Below are positions 22,101-30,621 of a stretch of 64,000 nucleotides of DNA, in pieces. A program made the translations under genes and the position numbers. The stretch is from Pseudomonas psychrophila (GTDB lineage: Bacteria; Pseudomonadota; Gammaproteobacteria; Pseudomonadales; Pseudomonadaceae), in assembly GCF_001043005.1 (NCBI RefSeq), contig NZ_JYKZ01000005.1:124001-188000 (forward strand), written 5' to 3'. The notes beneath the pieces are model-generated. The model ran no database searches. It worked only from the letters and a program-made list of their open reading frames with translations, and was not told where the DNA came from. The stretch's first letter is position 1; the number at the start of each line of letters is the position of its first letter.

Positions 22101-22319
22101 GCCGGTAATGGCTTGTTCCAACGGCGCGGCGACAGTTTCGCCGATCACTTTGGGGTTGGCACCCGGGAAGCTGGCGCGCACTACGACGGTAGGCGGAACG
22201 ACTTCTGGGTATTCACTGATAGGTAATTGGAACAGCGAAATGCCGCCCGCAATCAGGATCAACAGTGAGAGCACAGCGGCGAAAATCGGCCGCTGGATGA
22301 AGAACTGGGAAAAATTCAT
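19140..22319 (-). CDS. mexF: RND multidrug efflux transporter, MexF type
   Basis: Proton-driven inner-membrane pump of 1059 residues, the size of MexF (HAE1 family). It starts MNFSQFFIQRPIFAAVLSLL, with the usual first helix. The proton-relay segment GIVVDDAIVVVENVERN is in helix 4, and GLACKNAILIVEFAKD marks the second half. Two large periplasmic loops are present. It is 15 bases after mexE and overlaps oprN. In P. aeruginosa MexEF-OprN exports chloramphenicol, fluoroquinolones and quorum-signal precursors; the substrates here are inferred only by family. Confidence 0.9.
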   Translation of the reverse strand: MNFSQFFIQRPIFAAVLSLLILIAGGISLFQLPISEYPEVVPPTVVVRASFPGANPKVIGETVAAPLEQAITGVENMLYMSSQSTADGKITLTITFALGTDLDNAQVQVQNRVTRTQPKLPEEVTRIGITVDKASPDLTMVVHLTSPDQRYDMLYLSNYAILNIKDELARLNGIGDVQLFGMGDYSLRVWLDPNKTASRNLTATDVVTAIREQNRQVAAGALGAPPAPNATSFQLSVNTQGRLVSEEEFENIIIRSGEDGQITRLKDIARVELGSSQYALRSLLNNQPAVAIPIFQRPGSNAIQISNDVRAKMAELKQNFPEGMDFDIVYDPTIFVRGSIEAVVHTLFEALILVVLVVILFLQTWRASIIPLVAVPVSLIGTFAVMHMFGFSLNALSLFGLVLAIGIVVDDAIVVVENVERNIELGLNPVDATKRAMREVTGPIIATALVLCAVFVPAAFISGLTGQFYKQFALTIAISTVISAFNSLTLSPALAAVLLKGHNAPKDRFTRLLDRLFGGWLFGPFNRFFVKASNGYVGTVRRIIRGSGIAMLVYAGLMALTWAGFAHTPTGFVPPQDKQYLVAFAQLPDAASLDRSEEVIKRMSELALKQPGVANSIAFPGLSINGFTNSPNSGIVFVALKDFDQRKDPSQSAAAIAATLNAEFADIQEAYIAIFPPPPVQGLGTIGGFRLQVEDRAGLGYDELYKEVQNVIAKSHNVPELAGLFTSYQVNVPQVDAAIDREKAKTHGVAISDIFDTLQIYLGSLYANDFNRFGRTYQVNVQAEQQFRLEPEQIGQLKVRNNKGEMIPLATFIKISDTAGPDRVMHYNGFVTAEINGAAAPGYSSGQAEAAMEKLLKEELPNGMTFEWTELTYQQILSGNTALFVFPLCVLLAFLVLAAQYESWSLPLAVILIVPMTLLSAITGVILSGGDNNIFTQIGLIVLVGLACKNAILIVEFAKDKQEEGMSPLDAVLEACRLRLRPILMTSFAFIMGVVPLVLSSGAGAEMRHAMGVAVFSGMLGVTFFGLLLTPVFYVLIRRYVERSEARKAAKHLKLESQQ

Positions 22320-22334
22320 CGGAGTTTTCGTCCC

Positions 22335-23579
22335 TTAACCGCGAGGAGTCGCGACGCTGGCCAGCTTCGGCGCGCCAGTGGCAGGCTTGGCAGGTGGCAG
22401 GTTGCTGGCTTCCAGGGCTTGTCGTTGTTGTGCCAGTGCGGCGAGGGTCTGTTCGTTGGCCATCGGGATCACTTCAGGCGTCACCGGTGAGCCGGGGCGG
22501 ACTTTCTGCAAGCCTTTGACGATGATGGTGTCGTCCTTGTTCAGGCCGCTGCGAACGATGCGCAGGCCTTCGATTTTCGGACCAAGATCTACAGCGCGGT
22601 ACGCCGATTTGTTGTCGGCATCCATCACCAGCACGAACTTTTTGCCCAGGTCGGTGCCCACCGCTTCGTCATTGATCAGCACGGCGGAGTAGGTGCCGCT
22701 GCCAACCAGTTTCAAGCGGGCATACAGGCCCGGTGTGAAGCTGCCGTCGGTGTTGTCGAACACGGCGCGACCACGGATGGTGCCGGTCTTGGGATTGACC
22801 TGGTTGTCGACGAAGTTCATCTGGCCCAGGTGCGGGTTACCGTCTTCGTTGGACAGGCCGAGGTAAACCGGGGTGCTCTGGCCGCGCTGACCCTGACGGG
22901 CAAGCTGGGTGTATTTGAGGAACACGCGCTCGTCTGCGTCGAAGTAGGCGTACACCTTGTCGGTAGATACCACGCTGGTCAGCGGTGTGACATCAGCGGT
23001 GACGATGTTGCCCGCGGTGATTTCGGCACGGCTGACGCGGCCACTGATTGGGGAGGTGACGCGGGTAAAACTCAGGTTGAGTTTTGCCAGGTCCAGTTGT
23101 GCCTGGTTGGCGGCGACACCGGCGCGTGCGGCCTGGGCTGCGGTGCTGCGCGAGTCTGCCAGTTCAGCCGAGATCGCATTGCTCTGGCGCAGACGCTCAC
23201 CGCGCTGGGCTTCGTTTTCGGTACGGGTGGCGTTGGCGCGGGCTTGTTGCACTTCGGCTTCAAGACGGCGGACTTCAGCCTGGAACGGACGAGGGTCGAT
23301 CTGGAACAGCAGGTCGCCCTTTTTCACCAGGGCGCCCTCGGTAAAGGCGACCTGATCAATCTGGCCCGACACGCGTGGACGAATTTCAACTGTTTCCGGC
23401 GCTTCAAGGCGACCGGTGAACTCGTCCCATTCATTGACCGGCTGTTCAAGTACCTTGGCCACACTGACTTTTGCAGCGGGAGCAGGAGCAGTCGCTTCAG
23501 GGGTTTTGCCGCATGCGCTCATCACCACGATGGCCAAAGCCGCGAGTGGGAAGCGCAAATGTTTAAGTGACTGTTCCAT
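22335..23579 (-). CDS. mexE: RND efflux periplasmic adaptor, MexE type
   Basis: 414-residue lipoprotein adaptor linking the pump to the outer membrane channel. Lipobox at C23 (VVMSACGKTPE). Family segments are VEIRPRVSGQI, FQIDPRPFQAEV, an alpha-hairpin rich in Gln/Ala, and SPISGRVSRAEITAGN. First gene of the mexE-mexF-oprN operon. No mexT- or mexS-like regulator gene is next to it; a 17-bp dyad at 23664 lies about 85 bases upstream. Confidence 0.88.
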   Translation of the reverse strand: MEQSLKHLRFPLAALAIVVMSACGKTPEATAPAPAAKVSVAKVLEQPVNEWDEFTGRLEAPETVEIRPRVSGQIDQVAFTEGALVKKGDLLFQIDPRPFQAEVRRLEAEVQQARANATRTENEAQRGERLRQSNAISAELADSRSTAAQAARAGVAANQAQLDLAKLNLSFTRVTSPISGRVSRAEITAGNIVTADVTPLTSVVSTDKVYAYFDADERVFLKYTQLARQGQRGQSTPVYLGLSNEDGNPHLGQMNFVDNQVNPKTGTIRGRAVFDNTDGSFTPGLYARLKLVGSGTYSAVLINDEAVGTDLGKKFVLVMDADNKSAYRAVDLGPKIEGLRIVRSGLNKDDTIIVKGLQKVRPGSPVTPEVIPMANEQTLAALAQQRQALEASNLPPAKPATGAPKLASVATPRG

Positions 23580-23663
23580 GAGGGGGAGTCCGCCAATCTA
23601 TTGAGATGGGCGGATAATGCTGGCGCGCGTGCCGGGGAACGAATCGAACCCAACGAAGATCAA

Positions 23664-23680
23664 TATCATCCGGAATGATA
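23664..23680. promoter_or_regulatory. 17-bp dyad upstream of mexE, candidate regulator site
   Basis: TATCATCCGGAATGATA has 6-bp inverted arms (TATCAT/ATGATA) around CCGGA and contains an ATC-N9-GAT pattern. LysR-type regulators such as MexT recognise ATC-N9-GAT-like boxes, so this is a plausible operator for the pump operon. The assignment to a protein is inference. Confidence 0.45.
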
Positions 23681-23759
23681 CAAAGCGTTACCAAGCCCTC
23701 TAGCCTGCGCTTTTTGTTAGGGGGCTATCAATTAAAATGTGCATGAATATTTCGTTTTC

Positions 23760-23926
23760 GTGGGATCGAGTCTGCTCGTGAAGACACCTGACAAGACCTT
23801 CGCGAGCAGGCTCGCTCCCACAATAATCAGCTGCAAGGCTCAAATGCTGTGGGCGCCGGGGCTCCTGTGGGAGCGAGCCTGCTCGCGAATGATCCACCGC
23901 GGCACACATCGCGAGCAGGCTCCCAC
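23760..23926. repeat. Two consecutive REP pairs
   Basis: Pair one spans 23760-23822 (left arm mutated to GTGGGATCGAGTCTGCTCGT). Pair two spans 23867-23926; its right arm lacks four bases (CAGGCTCCCAC instead of CAGGCTCGCTCCCAC). Both lie in the 366-base gap between mexE and the downstream end of the TonB receptor gene. Apart from these and the mexE dyad I see nothing else in that gap. Confidence 0.85.
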
Positions 23927-23945
23927 GGTTGCGGGAGTGCAAACC

Positions 23946-26135
23946 TCAAAAATTGATCGAAGCACTCAGCCTTGCTGTCAGCGGAGCCCCCTGGAATACA
24001 TAGTTGTCGCCCATGTACTCGCCCACATCGCGCCAGTAACGCTTGTCGAACAGGTTATCGACAGTCAGGCGAAAGACGGTGTCGTAACCGTCGATACGGG
24101 TGCTGTAGCGGCTGCCGATATTGAAAATGGCGTAAGCATCGGCCTGTGTCTGGCCCAATTGGCTGGCGTACTTCTTGCCGCTGTATTGCACGCCACCAAG
24201 TAGGGCCAGGCCCTCGACCCAGGGCAGGGCGTAATCGCCATAGAGGCTGGCGCGCAGGGTAGGGACGTTGATGGTCTGATGGCCTTCATATTCCGGAGTA
24301 CCGCTGCCGGTGACCCTTGATCTTATCGCCGCGACGCTGGCGGCAACCTGCAGGCGCTCGGTGGCCCAGCCGTTGGCTGCAAGCTCAAGTCCGGTGTTTT
24401 TCTGCTGGCCTTGCTGGACGAAGGTGAATGAGCCGTCGTTCTGGGGCTGGGAGTACTGGTACGCCTGACGAATCTGGAACAGCGTGGCGCTCAAGCTGAT
24501 GCGCTGCCAGTCGTACTTGATTCCGGCCTCTATTTGCCGCGATACGGTGGGCGTGAGAATCTCAAAAGCATTGCTGGCAAACCACGGTGCTTCGCCACCC
24601 AGGGACAGGCCCTTGCTGTAGCGCGTGTACAGCGTCATGTTTTGCACCGGTTTGTAGATCAGCGCGGCCTGGGGCAGGAACTCATAGCGTTGGGTATGGC
24701 GGGTGGTGTCGCCATTGCTGTCGAAGGTTTTTTCGTCCAGGCGCACCTCACGTCCGCCGATCATGGTCTGCCACTGCTCGTTAAAGCTGATCAGGTCATT
24801 GAAAAATACCCCGTACTGGCGGCTGTCCAGGCGGCGGTAACTGTCTTTGACCGGTCCTTGGTAGCGCTCAAAATTCACGGGTTCGCTATCGATATTGCCG
24901 GTGCCGATCATCTCGTTGATCAACTCGCGCTGATCGACCACACGCCTGAAGGCGCTGGTGCCCACCGTCAGCTCATGGCCGATTCTGGCAGTGTCAAACA
25001 TGCCGCTGAGTGCTGCCTGAACCTCATCGTTGCGCCGGGTATCGTCGGGGCTACGGAAGTCGTAGATGTCGTAATTACCTTCGGGGCTGAAGTAGTTGGG
25101 CACCGCCGTACTGGCGCAACTGTCTGAGCCGTAGCAACCCCACGCAAACGAACTGTAATCGTCAATCACCACCTTGCTGCGCGAGGCACTGAGGCTGCCT
25201 TTCCAGTTGTCACTGAAACGGTACTCAAAGTTGCCGTTGATAGTGAGCGAATCAATGGTCACCGGTTTGGAGCCGCTCTGGTGCGCCAGCAGTTTTTTCG
25301 GGGAGGCGTGGCGGGGCAGTTCGGTGCCGCCGAGCAACTGATAGCCAGGGACCGAACGCTGCTCCTTGTTTTGGTACTCCACATCCAATTGCAGCAGGGC
25401 AGCGGGGCTGATGTTCCAGTCGAACGCCAGGGACGCGAAATCACGCTGGCCATTGGCGTGATCGACCCAGGAATGAATGTCTTCATGGGCAACGTTGGCA
25501 CGCAGGCCGAACTGTTGCTCGCTGCCGAACCAGCCACCTACATCGGCGGCCATGTAACCGCTGCCACGATCATCGGTCGAGACAGTGACCGAGCGCACAT
25601 CTGCAGCGCGCTTGGTCACGTAATTGACCGCGCCGCCGGGTTCGGAAACTCCGCTTTGCAAGCCCGAAAGCCCTTTGAGCAACTCCACCTGCTGCTTGTT
25701 TTCCAGCGCTACATTCTGCTCGCCGGTGATGGTGCGACCGTTGATCTTGTAGCTGCTGGCCGAATTCAACGAGAAGCCGCGTACCACGAAATTTTCGTAA
25801 TAGCCGACGGGGGCATAGCTTTCTCCCACGGAGGCGTCATTTTTCAGTACGTCGCTGAGCAGTCGGGCGTGTTGATCTTCAATCAACGCATCGGTAAACA
25901 CCGCGATCGCTGCGGGGGTATCGAGCAATGGCGCCGCCTCAAAACCACCCACCCAAGCGTTGTCGGCCTGGTAAGCGCCGTTATCCTGGGCGGTGACCGC
26001 AGTCGCAGGCAGTTCGGTTTTTGCCGCGTGTGCTACCGGCAGAGTGCTGGCCAGCAGGATGCCAACGCTGAGCAAGCTGCGCGTGAACCGCGGTGCGGAC
26101 TCTGCCTGGGTGAAAGTCCGGTAAAGCATCTTCAT
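23946..26135 (-). CDS. TonB-dependent siderophore receptor
   Basis: Outer-membrane receptor of 729 residues. Signal peptide (LLSVGILLASTLPVAHA), then a plug domain with the family markers LLSDVLKNDASV, NFVVRGFS and LLKGLSGLQSGVSEPGGAVNYVTKR, then a beta barrel ending in the C-terminal Phe of ARLSASINF. There is no N-terminal signalling extension, so it is not a FecA/FpvA-type transducer. The start is the ATG at 26135 (MKMLYRTFTQAES), with GGAG upstream; 32 further in-frame codons upstream look non-coding. The ligand cannot be told. I found no convincing Fur box. Confidence 0.9.
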   Translation of the reverse strand: MKMLYRTFTQAESAPRFTRSLLSVGILLASTLPVAHAAKTELPATAVTAQDNGAYQADNAWVGGFEAAPLLDTPAAIAVFTDALIEDQHARLLSDVLKNDASVGESYAPVGYYENFVVRGFSLNSASSYKINGRTITGEQNVALENKQQVELLKGLSGLQSGVSEPGGAVNYVTKRAADVRSVTVSTDDRGSGYMAADVGGWFGSEQQFGLRANVAHEDIHSWVDHANGQRDFASLAFDWNISPAALLQLDVEYQNKEQRSVPGYQLLGGTELPRHASPKKLLAHQSGSKPVTIDSLTINGNFEYRFSDNWKGSLSASRSKVVIDDYSSFAWGCYGSDSCASTAVPNYFSPEGNYDIYDFRSPDDTRRNDEVQAALSGMFDTARIGHELTVGTSAFRRVVDQRELINEMIGTGNIDSEPVNFERYQGPVKDSYRRLDSRQYGVFFNDLISFNEQWQTMIGGREVRLDEKTFDSNGDTTRHTQRYEFLPQAALIYKPVQNMTLYTRYSKGLSLGGEAPWFASNAFEILTPTVSRQIEAGIKYDWQRISLSATLFQIRQAYQYSQPQNDGSFTFVQQGQQKNTGLELAANGWATERLQVAASVAAIRSRVTGSGTPEYEGHQTINVPTLRASLYGDYALPWVEGLALLGGVQYSGKKYASQLGQTQADAYAIFNIGSRYSTRIDGYDTVFRLTVDNLFDKRYWRDVGEYMGDNYVFQGAPLTARLSASINF

Positions 26136-26533
26136 GCACAGCTCCAGAAGGGTGGGACAGGCTCGAATCCAAGGCCTGTTTATCAAGCGCGCCATCATAC
26201 CGAACCGCCCGGGCATTACACCCTCTGACACTTACGCAGGGAGCGATAGCGGCCATCATTCATCCCCTTCGGTATTGAGTCCTGACATAACAGAATTTTA
26301 ATTTTGATAGTTATTGACATGATTTGATACGCGTGATTCGGCCAATTAATTGACAATTAAAACCGGCTTTATCATTGTTCATGCCCGCTGCGTCCACCGA
26401 GCTTTCTGCCGTCCCCGCGCGCCAGCAGCACCCCACTCACACAGTGGTTTATTGTCCACATTCCCCCCTCAGCGCCCTGAATACGTTTGAGCTGATCGAG
26501 GGCTGCAAGAGCATCAATTTGAGGGTTCAATTC
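26136..26533. other. AT-rich divergent intergenic region
   Basis: 398 bases between the divergent receptor and fimbrial-like genes. 26285-26360 is distinctly AT-rich, with TTATTGACATG and AATTGACAATTAAAA boxes that could hold promoters for either side. No well-spaced -35/-10 pair, terminator or Fur box could be fixed by eye. Confidence 0.4.
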
Positions 26534-27808
26534 ATGAAGGTTTTTGAGAGCACGCGTTCAAGAGGGCGTGTACTTGCAAGGTGTTTTCTGAGCAGTGGTC
26601 TGGCTGTTCTGGCAGGGCTTTGCGCGATCCAGGCTCAGGCGCTAACAGTGGAGATTTCTGCCACTTTTTCTCCTGATTCGGCCAATCCTCAGATTAACCA
26701 GTTTAAAAACACAACGCCTAATTCTGGTATTTGCAAGACCTACCCTCTGGTTTGCAGTTCAAGGGGGTATTTCAGCATTGGTTTGAGCGGGCTCGAAGCG
26801 ACAACGCAGTCCCCGATTCTGGCCAAACATTCCAATATTCGAGACGGTGCAATGTTCAAGGTTCCGGCCGATCCGAGACCCGTGCAAGTGACCAGCGCGA
26901 GCGGGCAGGTGGCGGAGGTGTTTTTTGCTATTTCGGCACTGAGCGCAAGCAACCGTACCCGTGACGTCAGGTTGCTTGTAGGTCTGCCAACAGCGGAACA
27001 CAATTACGCTCACAGCGTACTTTGGGACGGGAACCCGTGGGGGTGGAGTTCGCCAGCAGCATGTCCAAGGGGGGCGGGGATGTATGCGGGAACCGCATTC
27101 GCGAATTTCTTCTGGTTTACCCCGCAGTCTGTGCCTTGTGGCTTTTCTCCAGCCTACGAGATCGACTCATTAACAATGTACAACATCAGCGTTTCGTACC
27201 TGATGATCAGCCCTGATCCTCTGAGAATGGAGAGCGGCATTTACCGAGGTTCGATCACCTACACAGTGGGGCCGGGCGGGGATTTCGACTTTGGCGATAA
27301 TCTGGCCGCTACTGACAACTTAGTCACCATGAATTTCACCTTGAATGTTGAACATACCCTCAAGTTTCAGTTTCCGGCGGGGTACGGTTCCGTGGTCCTC
27401 AACCCGGCCGGCGGTTGGCAGCAATGGTTGAACAACGGGCGCCGTCCGCAAAAGCTGGCGGCCGCCCAGGATTTCAAAATGTGGGCCTCCACGGCGTTCA
27501 GTATTGAACTGCAATGCGAATACACGCTGAGCGATCAGTGCGCGATCAAAAACCCCGCCGGGCATGAAGTTCCTGTTGAGACGCGAGTGACACTGCCCAA
27601 TGGCCTACGCGATGCCTCAAACCAACCGGTCAACCGACTTCTGTTGAGCACCAGCCCTCAGGTTTTTTCACCCAGCCACTACGTGGACAACCGACCCGCA
27701 GCATTGCACTTTGAAGTGGCTCGCGATCAGGTCACAAGCATGATTGATGAGCACTCGGGCAGCACGTACAAGGGCAATATCACGGTTGTCTGGAACAGCG
27801 AAGTCTAA
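26534..27808 (+). CDS. Exported fimbrial/adhesin-like protein, orphan
   Basis: 424 residues with a clear signal peptide (GLAVLAGLCAIQAQA, cleavage near residue 37). The mature part has several paired cysteines (ICKTYPLVCSS; CPRGAGM...VPCGF; LQCEYTLSDQC) and ends in TYKGNITVVWNSEV. That ending resembles the C-terminal donor-strand segment of CS1/alpha-type fimbrial subunits (G-x-Y-x-G-x-V-T-V-x-W-x-S). From this I infer a fimbrial tip or minor subunit. No chaperone or usher is encoded nearby. The start is the ATG at 26534; the reading from 26375 buries the signal peptide. The family call is tentative. Confidence 0.6.
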   Translation: MKVFESTRSRGRVLARCFLSSGLAVLAGLCAIQAQALTVEISATFSPDSANPQINQFKNTTPNSGICKTYPLVCSSRGYFSIGLSGLEATTQSPILAKHSNIRDGAMFKVPADPRPVQVTSASGQVAEVFFAISALSASNRTRDVRLLVGLPTAEHNYAHSVLWDGNPWGWSSPAACPRGAGMYAGTAFANFFWFTPQSVPCGFSPAYEIDSLTMYNISVSYLMISPDPLRMESGIYRGSITYTVGPGGDFDFGDNLAATDNLVTMNFTLNVEHTLKFQFPAGYGSVVLNPAGGWQQWLNNGRRPQKLAAAQDFKMWASTAFSIELQCEYTLSDQCAIKNPAGHEVPVETRVTLPNGLRDASNQPVNRLLLSTSPQVFSPSHYVDNRPAALHFEVARDQVTSMIDEHSGSTYKGNITVVWNSEV

Positions 27809-27832
27809 GGCTGTTTGCGTTCAGCCCCCCCC

Positions 27833-27917
27833 GTGGGAGCGAGCCTGCTCGCGATGCAGGCAACTCGGTTTATCCGAATGATCGCGGTGATGCCTTCGCG
27901 AGCAGGCTCGCTCCCAC
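27833..27917. repeat. REP pair
   Basis: Direct GTGGGAGCGAGCCTGCTCGC and inverted TCGCGAGCAGGCTCGCTCCC around a 45-base spacer, just after the fimbrial-like gene; probably also its transcript end. Confidence 0.88.
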
Positions 27918-28433
27918 GGTTGAAGTGTTTCTGAAAGCGCTGTTCATCCCGGCCTGGAGCAGCGGTTTCAGCCTTGCCGCCTGCAGGCCAATAGTGGCGC
28001 GAACCTTGATTTATAGGCTCTGGATGAGGTATAGCTAAAAAGTCGACTCACAGTAATGTAGGAATTTTCAACGTCATATGGATGGAATCACACGTATCAA
28101 TCGCCCGTTCGGCTCACACTTTGCATCCCTGATTGCGAGTTGTGGGCCTCACGTCAAACGCTGCATCAATGCAGTCACAGGGTTTGTTTCTCGCCTTCTT
28201 GCAAACACCGCTTTACCGCTCCTGAGACCCTGCTTCTCGGGCAGCTGCGCCAACTGGCGCCATTGCTACTTCCCTCCGCCTGATTATTGCTGACCACTCG
28301 CCATTCCGGTGTGCTAACGCCCCGCTTTTAACGGCGCGTCCTGCTGCCCGGTATTTGTATTTGAAACCACTTTTCGATCCGAAGCGTTTCAGCGAGCGAA
28401 CCAAAAAGCCTCGCATTACAAGGAGCTGTGCTC
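27918..28433. other. Leader region before the mannitol-phosphate fusion gene
   Basis: 516 bases with no gene I can support. A 71-codon frame (28078-28293) has poor ribosome-site spacing, an odd Cys/Trp/Pro-rich tail and no recognisable family. The last bases hold AAGGAGCTGTGCTC, a strong ribosome site for the ATG at 28434. Confidence 0.5.
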
Positions 28434-30560
28434 ATGATCTATTTTCAGGGTAAAAGAATTTTCAGTGCCATCTTCGACATGGACGGCACCATGTTTGACA
28501 CCGAGCGCTTGCGCTTCAAAACCCTCAAGCAAGCCGCTCTCGAGATTTACGGCACACCGCTCAGTGAAGAAACACTGATGGGATCATTGGGCTTGAGTGC
28601 CAAAAAAGCCGAAGCCCTGGCCAAGGCAAATCACGGTGAAGACTTCCCGTATGCCCAAGTCAGGCAGCGCGCCGACGAGCTTGAACTGGCCCATGTGCGT
28701 AATCATGGAGTGCCAATCAAGGACGGCTTGCTGGAAGTGCTGGAGCGCTTGCGCAAGTACGGTTTGACCATGGCCGTGGCTACGTCTAGCCGCCGGGCCA
28801 TCGCCGAGGAATACTTGATCAATGCCAATGTACTCAAGTATTTCGACGTCACCGTATGTGGCGATGAAGTCAGTCAGGGCAAGCCCCATCCCGAGATCTT
28901 CCTCAAAGCTGCAAGTGCCCTTAATTGCCTGCCACAGCATTGCTTGATGCTGGAAGATTCGGAAAACGGCATGTTGTCGGCGATCCGCGCCGAGGGTCAG
29001 CCAATCCTGATCGAAGACATCAAACCGCCGGCACCGGAGGTCAAGGCCGGTGCGCTCAAGGCTTACCTGACCATGCACGGTTTCTTGGGCGACCTGAATG
29101 AGTGCATGCCTGACCTCGGCACTCCGGCGCTGACCGAGAGCTTCCCGCCGACACTCAATCAATTCAGTGCCGGGATTCATGGTTTTGGCGCGATGGGTGG
29201 CGGCTATCTGACGCAAATTTTTTCCCATTGGGATGGCTACACACGTCCTTGCGAGATAATCGCCGCAACTCGCTCCCGGATGCTGCGCGAGACCATCCAG
29301 GCGTTTGGCCGCTTTAGCGTGCGCTACAGCGCCACGTCCTTCGACCAGACCATTGAAAACCTCAGCATGATCGACATGGACGACGCCGAAGCGGTGATCC
29401 GGATGTACGACGTGGCTGAAATTGTCGGCCTCAGCCTCCCGGAAACGGCGATCCGCAAGCAGGCGGGAGTGATTGCCAAGGGCCTGATCCGTCGTTACGA
29501 ACGGCGGGGGCGCGAGCTGACGATACTTATCGTGCTGAACAAGGTTGGCGGTGCGGACTTCGTGCGTCGCCATGTGCAGGCGCAACTGGAACTGCTGGTT
29601 GCGCCCACGCTGTGCCAGAAGATTCTGGACAACACTCATTTTGTCGAGACAGTGGTCAGTCGAATCGTTTCCAAGTTGTCCAACGAAGCACTGGTGCGCC
29701 AGTTGCGGATCAAGTCGAAGATGTTCCAGAACAGCTTGAATGACGAGGTGGATACACCCAAGGCCCCCCCCAGGACACCGGCGCCCGAATACGAGCGCCT
29801 GATCAGTCGCTTTCGACCGTTTGCACAGTCCAGTAATGCGTTGAGCCAGTTGCACCTGATTCTGTTCAACAGCGAACCGGACATGCCTCTGTATGCGCAG
29901 CGTTGCAGCAATTTGCTTGAGCGGTTGCGCCAGGTGAAGACGGTGGACGACATCACCCAGACCCAGGTGATCAAGAATCTGCTGTGGAATGGCCCTCACG
30001 CGATCATTGCCTGGTACGCCAGCCTGCTCGGCTATTCCTGGTTGGGGCAGGGCATGGGTGACCCCCGTGTCAGTGCGCTGGCTCAGCGCCTGATAGGCCA
30101 GGCAGTAGGACCGGCACTGATCGCGGAAAATCCGCACATGAGCGATGCCGTGGCCGGTTTTTCGTCCACCTTTCTTGAGCGCTGCAACACGTCTTTCAAG
30201 GACCCCTGTGCCCGTGTAGGGCGAGATCCGTTGCGCAAGCTGCAACGTAATGAGCGGATTTTCCGCAGTATCGATCTGGCCACAAAACACGGGATTGACA
30301 GCAGCGCCCTGGAGCTCGGCACCGCGCTGGCACTTCATTACGCATTGCGCACAACCGACAGCAAGGATCAGGAGTGCCAGCTCATGCGCACTCTGTATCA
30401 GGAAAGCGGCAGCGTTGAGGCGGTGCTCACCTATGCGGGCAGCTACAACGGCCAGCCGTATCCGGGGCTGGACCCGGTAAAGGATGCAGCGCTGATCGAG
30501 TCTGTCAGCGCTCATTTTCATGGCCCCGTTTGTGCTGAATTCGTCATGCCTATGGCTTGA
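28434..30560 (+). CDS. mtlD: Bifunctional mannitol-1-phosphate dehydrogenase/phosphatase (HAD fused to MtlD)
   Basis: 708 residues in two parts. Residues 1-200 form a HAD phosphatase of the beta-phosphoglucomutase group: D15-x-D17-G-T, the ATSSRR motif, Lys in GKPHPEIF and LEDSENG. From about 245 a mannitol-dehydrogenase-family domain begins with GFGAMG (from residue 250) and contains LNKVGG (K370). Architecturally this matches the Acinetobacter MtlD, which reduces fructose-6-phosphate to mannitol-1-phosphate and then dephosphorylates it, giving mannitol as compatible solute. No PTS or mannitol uptake gene adjoins, supporting synthesis rather than catabolism. The start is the ATG at 28434; GTG at 28428 is less likely given AGGAG placement. 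Confidence 0.82.
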   Translation: MIYFQGKRIFSAIFDMDGTMFDTERLRFKTLKQAALEIYGTPLSEETLMGSLGLSAKKAEALAKANHGEDFPYAQVRQRADELELAHVRNHGVPIKDGLLEVLERLRKYGLTMAVATSSRRAIAEEYLINANVLKYFDVTVCGDEVSQGKPHPEIFLKAASALNCLPQHCLMLEDSENGMLSAIRAEGQPILIEDIKPPAPEVKAGALKAYLTMHGFLGDLNECMPDLGTPALTESFPPTLNQFSAGIHGFGAMGGGYLTQIFSHWDGYTRPCEIIAATRSRMLRETIQAFGRFSVRYSATSFDQTIENLSMIDMDDAEAVIRMYDVAEIVGLSLPETAIRKQAGVIAKGLIRRYERRGRELTILIVLNKVGGADFVRRHVQAQLELLVAPTLCQKILDNTHFVETVVSRIVSKLSNEALVRQLRIKSKMFQNSLNDEVDTPKAPPRTPAPEYERLISRFRPFAQSSNALSQLHLILFNSEPDMPLYAQRCSNLLERLRQVKTVDDITQTQVIKNLLWNGPHAIIAWYASLLGYSWLGQGMGDPRVSALAQRLIGQAVGPALIAENPHMSDAVAGFSSTFLERCNTSFKDPCARVGRDPLRKLQRNERIFRSIDLATKHGIDSSALELGTALALHYALRTTDSKDQECQLMRTLYQESGSVEAVLTYAGSYNGQPYPGLDPVKDAALIESVSAHFHGPVCAEFVMPMA

Positions 30561-30621
30561 ATCGATCAAGCCGCAGGGCCTGCAATGAGCCAGTCTGTAA
30601 GGTCTGTTCAAGGAGCTGATC

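Noticed and set aside
26280..26345. Possible Fur box before the siderophore receptor
   Set aside because: The region is AT-rich but no 19-mer matches GATAATGATAATCATTATC convincingly; AT content alone is not evidence.
28078..28293. 71-codon frame before the mannitol-phosphate gene
   Set aside because: The Shine-Dalgarno is 14 bases away, the product has an odd Cys/Trp/Pro-rich tail, and there is no family resemblance; treated as untranslated leader.
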